Shown here: positions 10,714 to 18,030 of the stretch, piece by piece
How positions within the stretch are numbered: position 1 is the first letter of the stretch
Layout: each line of letters begins with the position of its first letter
Assembly (NCBI RefSeq): GCF_002813325.1
Contig: NZ_PHUG01000001.1
Coordinates: forward strand, 4,402,001-4,466,000
Direction: 5' to 3'
DNA from: Janthinobacterium sp. 64
GTDB taxonomy: Bacteria; Pseudomonadota; Gammaproteobacteria; Burkholderiales; Burkholderiaceae_D
DNA: 64,000 nt
Made by a program: the position numbers and the translations under genes
The notes under the pieces: model-generated
Told to the model about the DNA's origin: nothing
Databases searched by the model: none
What the model saw: only the letters and a program-made list of their open reading frames with translations

Positions 10714-12075
10714 TTACAAATAGCGGGCCAGCAAGGCCTTGTCGAGCGCCCCGTCGAGTTCGATGCGCACGAAGTGGCCGCTGCCGGGCGCGACCTGGAT
10801 CTCCTTGCCATCGTCGCTGAGCATGCGCGCGATGGTGAAGTCGCGGTTGCCGCCCGGATGCAGGGCCTCGATGCGGTCGCCCACGGCGAAGCGGTTTTTC
10901 ACTTCCACCCTGGCCCAGCCGTCCGTCACGTCCAGCACGTCGCCCACGTACTGGCTGCGGTCCGCCTCGGAGGCGCCGCGCATGTAGTTCTGGTGCGTTT
11001 GCGTGTGATGGCGCTGGTAAAAACCGTCCGTGTAGCCGCGGTTGGCCAGGCCTTGCAGCTGACCCAGCAGGCTGATGTCGAAGGGACGGCCCGCCACGGC
11101 GTCATCGATGGCCTGGCGGTAGACTTGCGCCGTGCGCGCCGCGTAGTACAGCGACTTGGTGCGGCCCTCGACCTTCAGCGAATCGACGCCGATTTTCACC
11201 AGGCGCTCGATATGCTCGACGGCGCGCAAGTCCTTCGAATTCATGATGTAGGTGCCGTGCTCGTCTTCGAGGATCGGCATCAGCTGGCCCGGCCGCTGGG
11301 CTTCTTCGATAAAGTAGGGCTGGTCGGCCAGCGGGTGGCGCGGCTGCTGGTGCAGGGCGGAAAACGCATTGTTGTCGGCCTCGGCCAGCGCCTGGTGAAA
11401 TTCCAGCGGCACCACCTGCATGCCGCCCAGGTCGCCGCTGGCGTCCTCGGACGCATTTTTCACCTTGTAGTCCCAGCGGCAGGAATTCGTGCACGTGCCC
11501 TGGTTCGGGTCGCGGTGGTTGAAATAGCCGGAGAGCAAACAGCGGCCCGAATAGGCGATGCACAGGGCGCCGTGGACGAACACTTCGAGTTCCATTTCCG
11601 GGCAGCGCTGGCGGATTTCCTCGATCTCGTCGAGCGACAGTTCGCGCGACAGAATCACGCGCGTCAGGCCCATGCGGTGCCAGAATTTCACGTCAGCCCA
11701 GTTGACGGCATTCGCCTGCACGGACAGGTGCACGGGAACGTCCGGCCACTTGTCGCGCACCATCATGATCAGGCCCGGGTCGGCCATGATCAGGGCGTCC
11801 GGGCGCATGGCGATTACCGGTTCCATGTCGCGCAAATACGTTTTCAGCTTGGCGTTGTGGGCGAAGATGTTGCTGGCAACAAAGAATTGCTTGCCGCGCG
11901 CATGCGCGCCATCAATGCCCTCCTGCAAGGCTTGCAAGGTCGAAAAATCGTTATTGCGCACGCGCAAACTGTAGCGCGGCTGGCCCGCATAGACGGCGTC
12001 GGCGCCATAGTCGAAGGCGGCATGCATCTTGGCCAGGGAGCCGGCAGGCAGGAGGAGTTCGGGAGCGTGGCGCAT
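10714..12075 (-). CDS. trhP: tRNA 5-hydroxyuridine modification protein TrhP (U32 peptidase family)
   Basis: The 453-residue product has the exact length of E. coli YegQ/TrhP. It begins MRHAPELLLPAGSLAKMHAAFDYGADAVYAG and contains the U32 signature EVFVHGALCIAYSGRCLLSGY. The Cys set (CIAYSGRC, GTCTNSCRWDY) binds an iron-sulfur cluster in this family. TrhP acts with prephenate in the hydroxylation of U34 of several tRNAs. The ATG at 12075 is preferred over the upstream in-frame start because it restores family length. Confidence 0.92.
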   Translation of the reverse strand: MRHAPELLLPAGSLAKMHAAFDYGADAVYAGQPRYSLRVRNNDFSTLQALQEGIDGAHARGKQFFVASNIFAHNAKLKTYLRDMEPVIAMRPDALIMADPGLIMMVRDKWPDVPVHLSVQANAVNWADVKFWHRMGLTRVILSRELSLDEIEEIRQRCPEMELEVFVHGALCIAYSGRCLLSGYFNHRDPNQGTCTNSCRWDYKVKNASEDASGDLGGMQVVPLEFHQALAEADNNAFSALHQQPRHPLADQPYFIEEAQRPGQLMPILEDEHGTYIMNSKDLRAVEHIERLVKIGVDSLKVEGRTKSLYYAARTAQVYRQAIDDAVAGRPFDISLLGQLQGLANRGYTDGFYQRHHTQTHQNYMRGASEADRSQYVGDVLDVTDGWARVEVKNRFAVGDRIEALHPGGNRDFTIARMLSDDGKEIQVAPGSGHFVRIELDGALDKALLARYL

Positions 12076-12151
12076 GGAAGATGGGCAAAGCCGGCGATTG
12101 TAGGCCGGCTGGCCATGGATTTCCTTGCCTGGGGTCAAAGGATTGCAATAT

Positions 12152-12172
12152 GGCGGCGCGCAATGCGCCGCC
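12152..12172 (-). terminator. hairpin downstream of fadE
   Basis: An 8-bp GC stem (GGCGGCGC 12152-12159 with GCGCCGCC 12165-12172) follows the fadE stop on the minus strand. There is no T-run, so it may work as a weak terminator or RNA stabiliser. Confidence 0.45.
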
Positions 12173-12193
12173 GTGCCGCTGAGCAGCCTGTAA

Positions 12194-14626
12194 TTATTTT
12201 GGCGTCAGGGCGTACCGGCTATCGCTCATCCTCGGGTTCGCCGCCTCGCTCCCGTGCGTGGCGCGCTTGTCGCCGGGTGCCACCACGCCCGCATCATCGC
12301 GCGGATAGGCATCTTGCGTTGCCAGCACTGCGGCGGGCGCAAAATCGTCGACCTGTATCAAACCATCGACCAGGCGCGCGAATTCCAGCAAGGTATTGTG
12401 CTCCTGGCCGCTGACGGTGCCCGCCGCCTTGGCCGTCACCAGCCACTGCTGCATGGCGGACAGGCTTTGCGGCAGGTGCCGCAGGGCCGCGCCTTCGGGC
12501 GTGTCTTTCAGGCGTTTTTCGATGGACAGCACGTCCGGCAGCAGGGTCAATGCCCGCTCGGCGCAGGCCACGGGGTCGCTGGTTTCGCTGGCAACATGGC
12601 CGTCGGCCAGCAGGCGTTCGCGGTCGGCGCCCGGCGTTTGCAGGGCCAGCGCCACTTCACTGCCCAGTTCGTCGGACGGCGGACGGTGGGGCAGGCCAAA
12701 CGGGAACAGCAGGGTACGCAGCAGCACGGCCAGCACGCGCGCGGGGAAATTGTCGAGCACGCCCGTCAAGCCCTGCTGCGCCTTGACCAGCGCATCTTGC
12801 AGCGACCAGTGCACATAGGGCAGGTCGGCCTCGGGCTGGCCATCGTCCTCGTAGCGCTTCAGCACGGATGACGCCAGGTACAGCTGCGCCAGCACGTCGC
12901 CCAGCCGGGCGGACAGCCGTTCGCGGCGCTTGAGTTCGCCACCGAGCACGAACATCGACATATCCGTCATGACGGCAAACGCCGTCGACAGCCGCGTCAG
13001 GGCGCGGTAATAGGGCGCCAGTGCGGGCGCGCCGGCGTCGGGCACGGCCGCCAGGCGCGCGCCGCCCAGTCCGTACCAACATCCCCTGGCCAGGTTGCCC
13101 AGCACAAAGCCCACGTGGCCAAAGAAGGCCGCATCGAAATCGCGCAGGGCCTTGCGGCCGTCGCTTTCGCTGACGGCGGCCATTTCCCTGAGCACATACG
13201 GGTGCGCGCGGATGGCGCCCTGGCCGAAGATGATCAGGCTGCGCGTGAGGATGTTGGCGCCTTCGACCGTGATGGCGATGGGGATTTGCTGGTAGGCGCT
13301 GGCGAGGAAATTGTTGGGGCCAATACAGATGCCCTTGCCGCCGAGAATATCCATGCCGTCGTTGACAAGCGCGCGGCCCCGTTCCGTGACGTGGTATTTG
13401 ACGATGGCGGAAATGACGGCCGGCTTTTCGCCCAGGTCGACGGCGTGCGCAGCCAGGGTGCGGGCCGCGTCCATCAGGTACAGGTTGGCGCCCATGCGCG
13501 CCAACGCTTCCTGCACCCCTTCGAACTTGCCGATCGGCATGTTGAACTGGCGCCGCACGGCCGCATACGCGCCGGTGCCGCGCACGGCCATCTTGCCCAT
13601 GCCCACGCTGGACGAGGGCAGAGAGATCGCGCGCCCCGCCGCCAGGCATTCCATCAGCATGCGCCAGCCTTTGCCCACCTGCGCCTGGCCGCCGATGACC
13701 CAGTCGATGGGGATGAAGACATCGTTGCCGGACGTGGGGCCGTTCTGGAACGCGGCGTTCAATGGGTGATGGCGGCGGCCGATCACCACGCCGTCGTGGC
13801 TGGCGGGGATCAGCGCGCAGGTGATGCCCGGTGCATCGTTGTCGGAGAGTAAATGGTCGGGATCGCTGGTCTGGAATGCCAGGCCCAGCAAGGTCGCCAC
13901 GGGCGCCAGCGTGATATAGCGCTTGTTCCAGCTGAGGCGGAAACCCACAGTGGCGCGGCCCTCATGCATGCCCATGCACACGACGCCCAGGTCGGGAATG
14001 GCGGCCGCGTCGGAACCCGCATACGGGCTGGTGAGGGCGAAACACGGGATCTCGGTGCCGGCGGCTAATCGCGGCAGATAATAATCTTTTTGCGCCTCGG
14101 TGCCGTAGTGCAACAACAATTCGGCCGGCCCCAGCGAATTGGGCACCATCACGCTCACCGCCAGCGCCGAGCAGCGGCTCGACAGCTTCATCACCACCTG
14201 CGAGTGCATATAGGCGGAGAACTGTTTGCCACCGTATTGTTTCGGGATGATCATGCCGAGGAAACCCTGGCTTTTCATGTAGGCCCAGGCTGGCGGTGGC
14301 AAGTCGAGTTGCTGTTGCGTTTCCCAGTCATTGACCAGTTCGCACAGCCGCTCGACGTCATGCTCAAGAAAGTGGCGTTCCTCGGCCGTGAGCGTGGCGC
14401 GGCCATAGGCATGCAGTTTTGTCCAGTCGGGCCGGCCGGAAAACAGCTCGGCATCCCACCACGTGGTGCCCGCTTCGAGCGCGTCGCGTTCCGTGTCGGA
14501 CATCGTCGGCAGGATGCGCTTGAACAGGGCCAGCAGGCGCGGAGCAAGCAGGGCGCGGCGCACGGGGCCGGGCGCGAACAGCAAAGCCAGGCCCAGCAGG
14601 GCCAGCATCAGTATGATCGTCAGCAT
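12194..14626 (-). CDS. fadE: acyl-CoA dehydrogenase FadE
   Basis: The 810-residue product is close to E. coli FadE in length (814). It starts with a hydrophobic anchor ([27 protein letters not shown]), followed by the long acyl-CoA dehydrogenase core: IPKQYGG, SVMVPNSLGPAELLLHYGT, CFALTSPYAGSDAA (flavin/substrate loop), and ILGGKGICIGPNNFLASAYQ. The C-terminal 300 residues are the DUF1974 extension of this subgroup. It carries out the first step of fatty-acid beta-oxidation. GGGAGA lies just before the ATG at 14626. Confidence 0.94.
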   Translation of the reverse strand: MLTIILMLALLGLALLFAPGPVRRALLAPRLLALFKRILPTMSDTERDALEAGTTWWDAELFSGRPDWTKLHAYGRATLTAEERHFLEHDVERLCELVNDWETQQQLDLPPPAWAYMKSQGFLGMIIPKQYGGKQFSAYMHSQVVMKLSSRCSALAVSVMVPNSLGPAELLLHYGTEAQKDYYLPRLAAGTEIPCFALTSPYAGSDAAAIPDLGVVCMGMHEGRATVGFRLSWNKRYITLAPVATLLGLAFQTSDPDHLLSDNDAPGITCALIPASHDGVVIGRRHHPLNAAFQNGPTSGNDVFIPIDWVIGGQAQVGKGWRMLMECLAAGRAISLPSSSVGMGKMAVRGTGAYAAVRRQFNMPIGKFEGVQEALARMGANLYLMDAARTLAAHAVDLGEKPAVISAIVKYHVTERGRALVNDGMDILGGKGICIGPNNFLASAYQQIPIAITVEGANILTRSLIIFGQGAIRAHPYVLREMAAVSESDGRKALRDFDAAFFGHVGFVLGNLARGCWYGLGGARLAAVPDAGAPALAPYYRALTRLSTAFAVMTDMSMFVLGGELKRRERLSARLGDVLAQLYLASSVLKRYEDDGQPEADLPYVHWSLQDALVKAQQGLTGVLDNFPARVLAVLLRTLLFPFGLPHRPPSDELGSEVALALQTPGADRERLLADGHVASETSDPVACAERALTLLPDVLSIEKRLKDTPEGAALRHLPQSLSAMQQWLVTAKAAGTVSGQEHNTLLEFARLVDGLIQVDDFAPAAVLATQDAYPRDDAGVVAPGDKRATHGSEAANPRMSDSRYALTPK

Positions 14627-14699
14627 GCGATATCTCCCTGTGTAATAAGGACAGGGTAGGCGCATATGGCCGATGTTACCGTGCGGTACAGCGCATACG

Positions 14700-14730
14700 C
14701 ACAACGCCAACCGCATGGGTTGGCGTTGTG
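14700..14730 (-). terminator. hairpin after the collagen-like lipoprotein gene
   Basis: A perfect 13-bp stem (14700-14712 with 14718-14730, CACAACGCCAACC arms) with a 5-nt loop lies 20 bases beyond the stop at 14750. It lacks a long T-run. Confidence 0.6.
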
Positions 14731-14749
14731 GTGTCTGGCGTGGGGCGTA

Positions 14750-15082
14750 TTAGCGTTGTGGCACGACAATCACCGTATCGCCCGTCTTGCCCTTGGCGCC
14801 CGTGTCGCCTTTGGCGCCTGCATCACCGGCGGCACCAGCGTCGCCCTTGGCGCCATCGTTGCCTTGCATGCCGCTGTCGCCGGTCTGGCCCGTGGCGCCG
14901 GTGGCACCGGTCGCGCCTGCAGGGGCTTCGGCGCCCGTGGCACCGGTAGCGCCGGCAGGACCAGGCGCGCCGGCAGGGCCGGGAACGACTTGCACGACGG
15001 TCGGCGCGGGTGGCGCTTCGCGCTGGCAAGCGGTCAGGGCGAGGGTAGAGGCGAGCGCGAGCAATATCAGGGTAGGTTTCAT
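14750..15082 (-). CDS. small lipoprotein with a collagen-like Gly-X-Y region
   Basis: The 110-residue product has a signal peptide ending in the lipobox LTAC (Cys 19). It then has a run of Gly-X-Y triplets from about residue 35 to 100 ([20 protein letters not shown]..., [19 protein letters not shown]...) with only slight interruptions, and the tail TVIVVPQR. Gly every third residue is the collagen triple-helix pattern; bacterial examples form trimers on the cell surface. Here the protein would be lipid-anchored. A hairpin terminator follows. The large open frames on the opposite strand are shadows of the repeat. Confidence 0.85.
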   Translation of the reverse strand: MKPTLILLALASTLALTACQREAPPAPTVVQVVPGPAGAPGPAGATGATGAEAPAGATGATGATGQTGDSGMQGNDGAKGDAGAAGDAGAKGDTGAKGKTGDTVIVVPQR

Positions 15083-15323
15083 GATGCATCCTTTGGCAGT
15101 GTGCCGTTATGTACGGAACGGCTCGACGGCGTCGGGCGCGAGTTTCGCATGGCGGTGTGGCGGGGAGAGCTGACCTGTCACCCCGTCTGCCGTGTCGCGC
15201 AGGGCGCTGGCGGCGGGGAGGGTGTGTGATCTGCCTGCAGCATGGGCCCTTGCGCGGCTGCAGTCCGTACGTTTGCGTACATAGCTGGCGATGGATGGCA
15301 TGGCGTTGTTTGCAGGAGAAAAC

Positions 15324-15352
15324 AAAAAAGCCAACCCGAAGGTTGGCTTTTT
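15324..15352 (-). terminator. terminator of tRNA-Phe copy 1
   Basis: The stem GCCAACC / GGTTGGC around CGAA is flanked by A6 on one side and T5 on the other, so it works on either strand. On the minus strand it lies 21 bases after the tRNA 3' end. Confidence 0.8.
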
Positions 15353-15372
15353 GCTATGCACTGCTGAATTCT

Positions 15373-15448
15373 TGGTGGCCCGGGGCGGAATCGAACCACC
15401 GACACAAGGATTTTCAATCCTCTGCTCTACCGACTGAGCTACCAGGCC
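15373..15448 (-). tRNA. tRNA-Phe (GAA), copy 1
   Basis: A 76-nt cloverleaf on the minus strand with encoded CCA. The 7-bp acceptor stem pairs GGCCTGG with CCGGGCC, the anticodon arm reads GAGGATTGAAAATCCTT with anticodon GAA, and the T-loop is GTTCGATTC. It is identical to the copy at 31655-31730. Confidence 0.97.
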
Positions 15449-15458
15449 AAGGCGGCGA

Positions 15459-15464
15459 ATTATA
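15459..15464 (-). promoter_or_regulatory. -10 element of tRNA-Phe copy 1
   Basis: On the minus strand TATAAT lies ten bases before the tRNA 5' end. No good -35 element is visible at the usual distance; the second copy has a better one. Confidence 0.6.
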
Positions 15465-15567
15465 GCAGAAAGACTTTCCACCTGACCAGAGCTAGCTGTG
15501 TTCAAATGCAACAGATGGCCAAAACATGGTGTTTTGGCATCCTTGTATGACCTGAAGGGATGTGGCG

Positions 15568-16338
15568 ATGCAGCGATGTATTGGAGTGCAGGGCCTGGCG
15601 GCTGTGGGCTTGTTCAGTTTGTTTTGCGGTACGGCGCGGGCCGATGGCCTGGCCGATCTGAATGCGGCGCTGGCGCGTTTGCAGGGCCAGATGCCGATCA
15701 AGGCGCAGGTCGAATCGAAAACCTGGCGCCGCGAGGGCGAGGGCAAGGCGGCGGAAGACGATAGCGGCCAGGCGACGGTGGCGGTCGACAGCGGGCCGGC
15801 GGGCTTGCAGGTGCTTTACGGCAAGGACTTGCTGGCGAAAGTGGAAGCCGAGCAGCGCGCCAGGGTGAAGGATCCGAAGGTCAAGACGCCGATCGGCTTT
15901 GCGCTGGGAGAAATGAAGGCGACGGAGCTGCGTTCCATGGTGTCGGCGGCGGACTCCCTGTCGCGCGAAATCGAGGAAGCCGTGTTCAGCGGCGAGAAGA
16001 TGGATAGCTACAAGGGCAAGCCGGCGCGCCTGCTCAGCTTTACCTTGTCGCTCGACAAGGTGCCGGAAAAGGACCGCAAGTATGTGAAGAAGTTCGAAGG
16101 CGGCATCGAGGTGTGGATCGCCGCCGACGGCACGCCGCTGGCCAGCCATTTCCACTTTGACGTGAGCGGACGCGCTTTCGTCGTCATCAGCTTTACGCAA
16201 AAGACGGACGAGACGCGCCAGTATGGCGTCAGCGGTGACCATTTATTGCTGCTGCGCAAGGAAAGCAAGAATGCCACCTCGGGCGCGGGCGAGAAGGTGG
16301 AAAGCAAGATCATCAAGACCTTGCAACTGCAGTCCTGA
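15568..16338 (+). CDS. secreted protein of unknown function
   Basis: The 256-residue product starts MQRCIGVQGLAAVGLFSLFCGTARA, a signal peptide with cleavage after ARA. GAAGGGA, seven bases upstream, selects the ATG at 15568 over a nearer GTG. The mature protein looks like a periplasmic beta-strand protein (LPIKAQVESKTWRREGEGK..., ARLLSFTLSLDKVPEKDRKYVKKFEGGIEVWIAADGTPLASHFHFDVSGRAFVVISFTQ), a pattern shared by outer-membrane lipoprotein-sorting-like and zinc-resistance-associated folds. I do not recognise the family. It has its own terminator. Confidence 0.75.
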   Translation: MQRCIGVQGLAAVGLFSLFCGTARADGLADLNAALARLQGQMPIKAQVESKTWRREGEGKAAEDDSGQATVAVDSGPAGLQVLYGKDLLAKVEAEQRARVKDPKVKTPIGFALGEMKATELRSMVSAADSLSREIEEAVFSGEKMDSYKGKPARLLSFTLSLDKVPEKDRKYVKKFEGGIEVWIAADGTPLASHFHFDVSGRAFVVISFTQKTDETRQYGVSGDHLLLLRKESKNATSGAGEKVESKIIKTLQLQS

Positions 16339-16356
16339 CCTGTTGCAGAACCCCCC

Positions 16357-16381
16357 AAGCCGCTGATCCAGCGGCTTTTTT
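16357..16381 (+). terminator. Rho-independent terminator of the 15568-16338 gene
   Basis: AAGCCGCT (16357-16364) pairs with AGCGGCTT (16370-16377), followed by a T-run to 16381. Confidence 0.85.
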
Positions 16382-16817
16382 ACATCGCCGAGCTGCCGCC
16401 CAGGCCGCTCTTTTGCAGCACGCAGCGTCCCGCTTCGCAGGTGGCGCCCGGGTCCGTGACGATGGCGCAGGTCGACATCATGCTGTCTGCCTGCTGCTGC
16501 TTGCGGCTCGCCTCGGCTTGCGCCTGGGCCAGTGCCTTGAGTTTCTTGCCGTCATTATCCTTGCTGGACCAGGCCAGGTAGCGCTCGGGCCCGCCACAGG
16601 CCTTGGCGCCGATGGCGAGGGTCTGGCATTGCTGCGTGGAATCGCAGACGGCGGCACCCACTTCCGCCTGGATTTGCGCCAGCAAGCTGGCATTGCCGGG
16701 GGCGGGCGGTGCATCTTGTGCGGGGGCGCTGCCGCAGGCGCTGGCAGCGAGCAGCAGGAAGCTGGCGCACGCGGCGCGCAGCAGTGGCAACAGGGCGGAG
16801 TAGGTAGGCGTTTGCAT
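16380..16817 (-). CDS. predicted lipoprotein of unknown function
   Basis: The 145-residue product starts MQTPTYSALLPLLRAACASFLLLAASAC; ASAC is a lipobox-like end of the signal peptide (Cys 28). The mature part has further Cys residues (VCDSTQQCQTL, GAKACGGPERYLAW, STCAIV, TCEAGRCVL), suggesting disulfides. The pattern 'CDSTQQCQTLAIGAKACGGPERYLAWS' recurs in small secreted betaproteobacterial proteins of unknown role. The start is uncertain: a GTG six codons earlier is also in frame. The gene is convergent with the preceding one and touches its terminator. Confidence 0.7.
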   Translation of the reverse strand: MQTPTYSALLPLLRAACASFLLLAASACGSAPAQDAPPAPGNASLLAQIQAEVGAAVCDSTQQCQTLAIGAKACGGPERYLAWSSKDNDGKKLKALAQAQAEASRKQQQADSMMSTCAIVTDPGATCEAGRCVLQKSGLGGSSAM

Positions 16818-16913
16818 GCCTTCATCATGTGCCACGCTTGCGTAAATGGCAAGCGCGATTCGCGCTTGGCCAGAACCTTGATCCCGGTCATTTATATTAT
16901 CAACCCGTCAAAG

Positions 16914-16927
16914 TTAATATAAATCAA
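16914..16927. promoter_or_regulatory. FNR/CRP-type box (one mismatch) upstream of the peroxidase gene
   Basis: TTAATATAAATCAA differs at one base from the FNR consensus TTGAT-N4-ATCAA. It lies 99 bases before the peroxidase start. Di-haem cytochrome c peroxidases are often induced at low oxygen by FNR/ANR, which makes the site plausible. Confidence 0.5.
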
Positions 16928-17025
16928 CATCCAATCAGCGATGTACGGGTGGCAACCGGGCCGGTGCGCTGTATTCCCGCGCCGGCGCGTGCCGCCGATT
17001 CGGGAATGTTTCCAGGAGTTAGACT

Positions 17026-18021
17026 ATGCGCCGCACCCTCTCACCCATCCTTTTCATCACCAGCCTGGCCTTCGGCGGCGTGCTGCACGCCGCCGAAAAG
17101 GAAGCGATCCAGCCGATCACTGCCGCCAAGGTGGCCAATCCGGCGATGGTCGAATTGGGCAAGAAATTGTTTTTCGACCCGCGCCTGTCGCGCTCGGGCT
17201 TTATTTCCTGTAATAGCTGCCATAACCTGAGCATGGGCGGCACGGACAACATCAAGACCTCGATCGGCCACAACTGGCAGCGCGGACCCATCAACTCACC
17301 CACGGTGCTCAATTCCAGCATGAACGTGGCGCAATTCTGGGATGGCCGCGCCAAGGATTTGCAGGAGCAGGCGGGCGGTCCCATCGCCAATCCCGGCGAG
17401 ATGGCTTTTACGCACGAGCTGGCCATCGACGTGCTGGCCTCGATTCCCGCCTACCGCGCGGAGTTTCGGCAAGTCTTTGGCCGGGATAAACTGACCATCG
17501 AACAAATCACGCGCGCCATCGCCGCCTTTGAAGAGGTGCTGGTGACGCCCGGTTCCCGCTTCGACCAATGGTTGATGGGCAAGAAAAGCGCGCTGACGAA
17601 AGACGAGCTGGCCGGCTACCAGCTGTTCAAATCGAGCGGCTGCATCGCCTGCCATAACGGCCCCGCCGTGGGCGGCAACACCTTCCAGAAGATGGGCGTG
17701 GTGGAACCGTATAAAACGGCGATGACGGCGCAAGGGCGCTCGGCCGTGACGGGCAAGGATGCCGACCGTTTCAATTTCAAGGTGCCGACCCTGCGCAACG
17801 TGGAGCTGACCTACCCCTACTTCCACGATGGCGAAGCGGCCACCCTGACGCAAGCCGTCGACGTGATGGGCCGTTTGCAACTGGGCCGCACCTTTACGCC
17901 CGACGAAAATGCCAAGCTGGTGGCCTTCCTGAAAACCCTGACGGGCAAGCAGCCGCACATCGTGCTGCCGATCCTGCCGCCATCGTCGGACACGACGCCG
18001 CGGCCCGTGCCGTTTGACTGA
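17026..18021 (+). CDS. periplasmic di-haem cytochrome c peroxidase
   Basis: The 331-residue product has a signal peptide (MRRTLSPILFITSLAFGGVLHA) and two haem-binding motifs, C62-NSC-H66 and C206-IAC-H210, spaced as in the CcpA/MauG family. ELGKKLFFDPRLSRSG and GPINSPTVLNSSMNVAQFWDGRA are conserved stretches, and TLRNVELTYPYFHDGEAATL is the C-terminal Met/His region. It reduces hydrogen peroxide with electrons from small cytochromes. AGGAG precedes the ATG. An FNR-like box lies upstream. Confidence 0.93.
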   Translation: MRRTLSPILFITSLAFGGVLHAAEKEAIQPITAAKVANPAMVELGKKLFFDPRLSRSGFISCNSCHNLSMGGTDNIKTSIGHNWQRGPINSPTVLNSSMNVAQFWDGRAKDLQEQAGGPIANPGEMAFTHELAIDVLASIPAYRAEFRQVFGRDKLTIEQITRAIAAFEEVLVTPGSRFDQWLMGKKSALTKDELAGYQLFKSSGCIACHNGPAVGGNTFQKMGVVEPYKTAMTAQGRSAVTGKDADRFNFKVPTLRNVELTYPYFHDGEAATLTQAVDVMGRLQLGRTFTPDENAKLVAFLKTLTGKQPHIVLPILPPSSDTTPRPVPFD

Positions 18022-18030
18022 CCCCAGCCT

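Noticed and set aside
14666..15229. Repetitive plus-strand frame and a possible short tandem-repeat or CRISPR-like region
   Set aside because: The periodicity is that of Gly-X-Y codons of the collagen-like lipoprotein on the minus strand; there are no spacers.
15107..15511. Open frames spanning tRNA-Phe copy 1 and a similar one at 31596-31847
   Set aside because: They run through a tRNA and its terminator; their similarity to each other reflects the duplicated tRNA.
16817..16835. GTG start six codons upstream in the lipoprotein gene ending at 16380
   Set aside because: No ribosome site precedes it, and the signal peptide is better formed from the ATG at 16817; left as an alternative.
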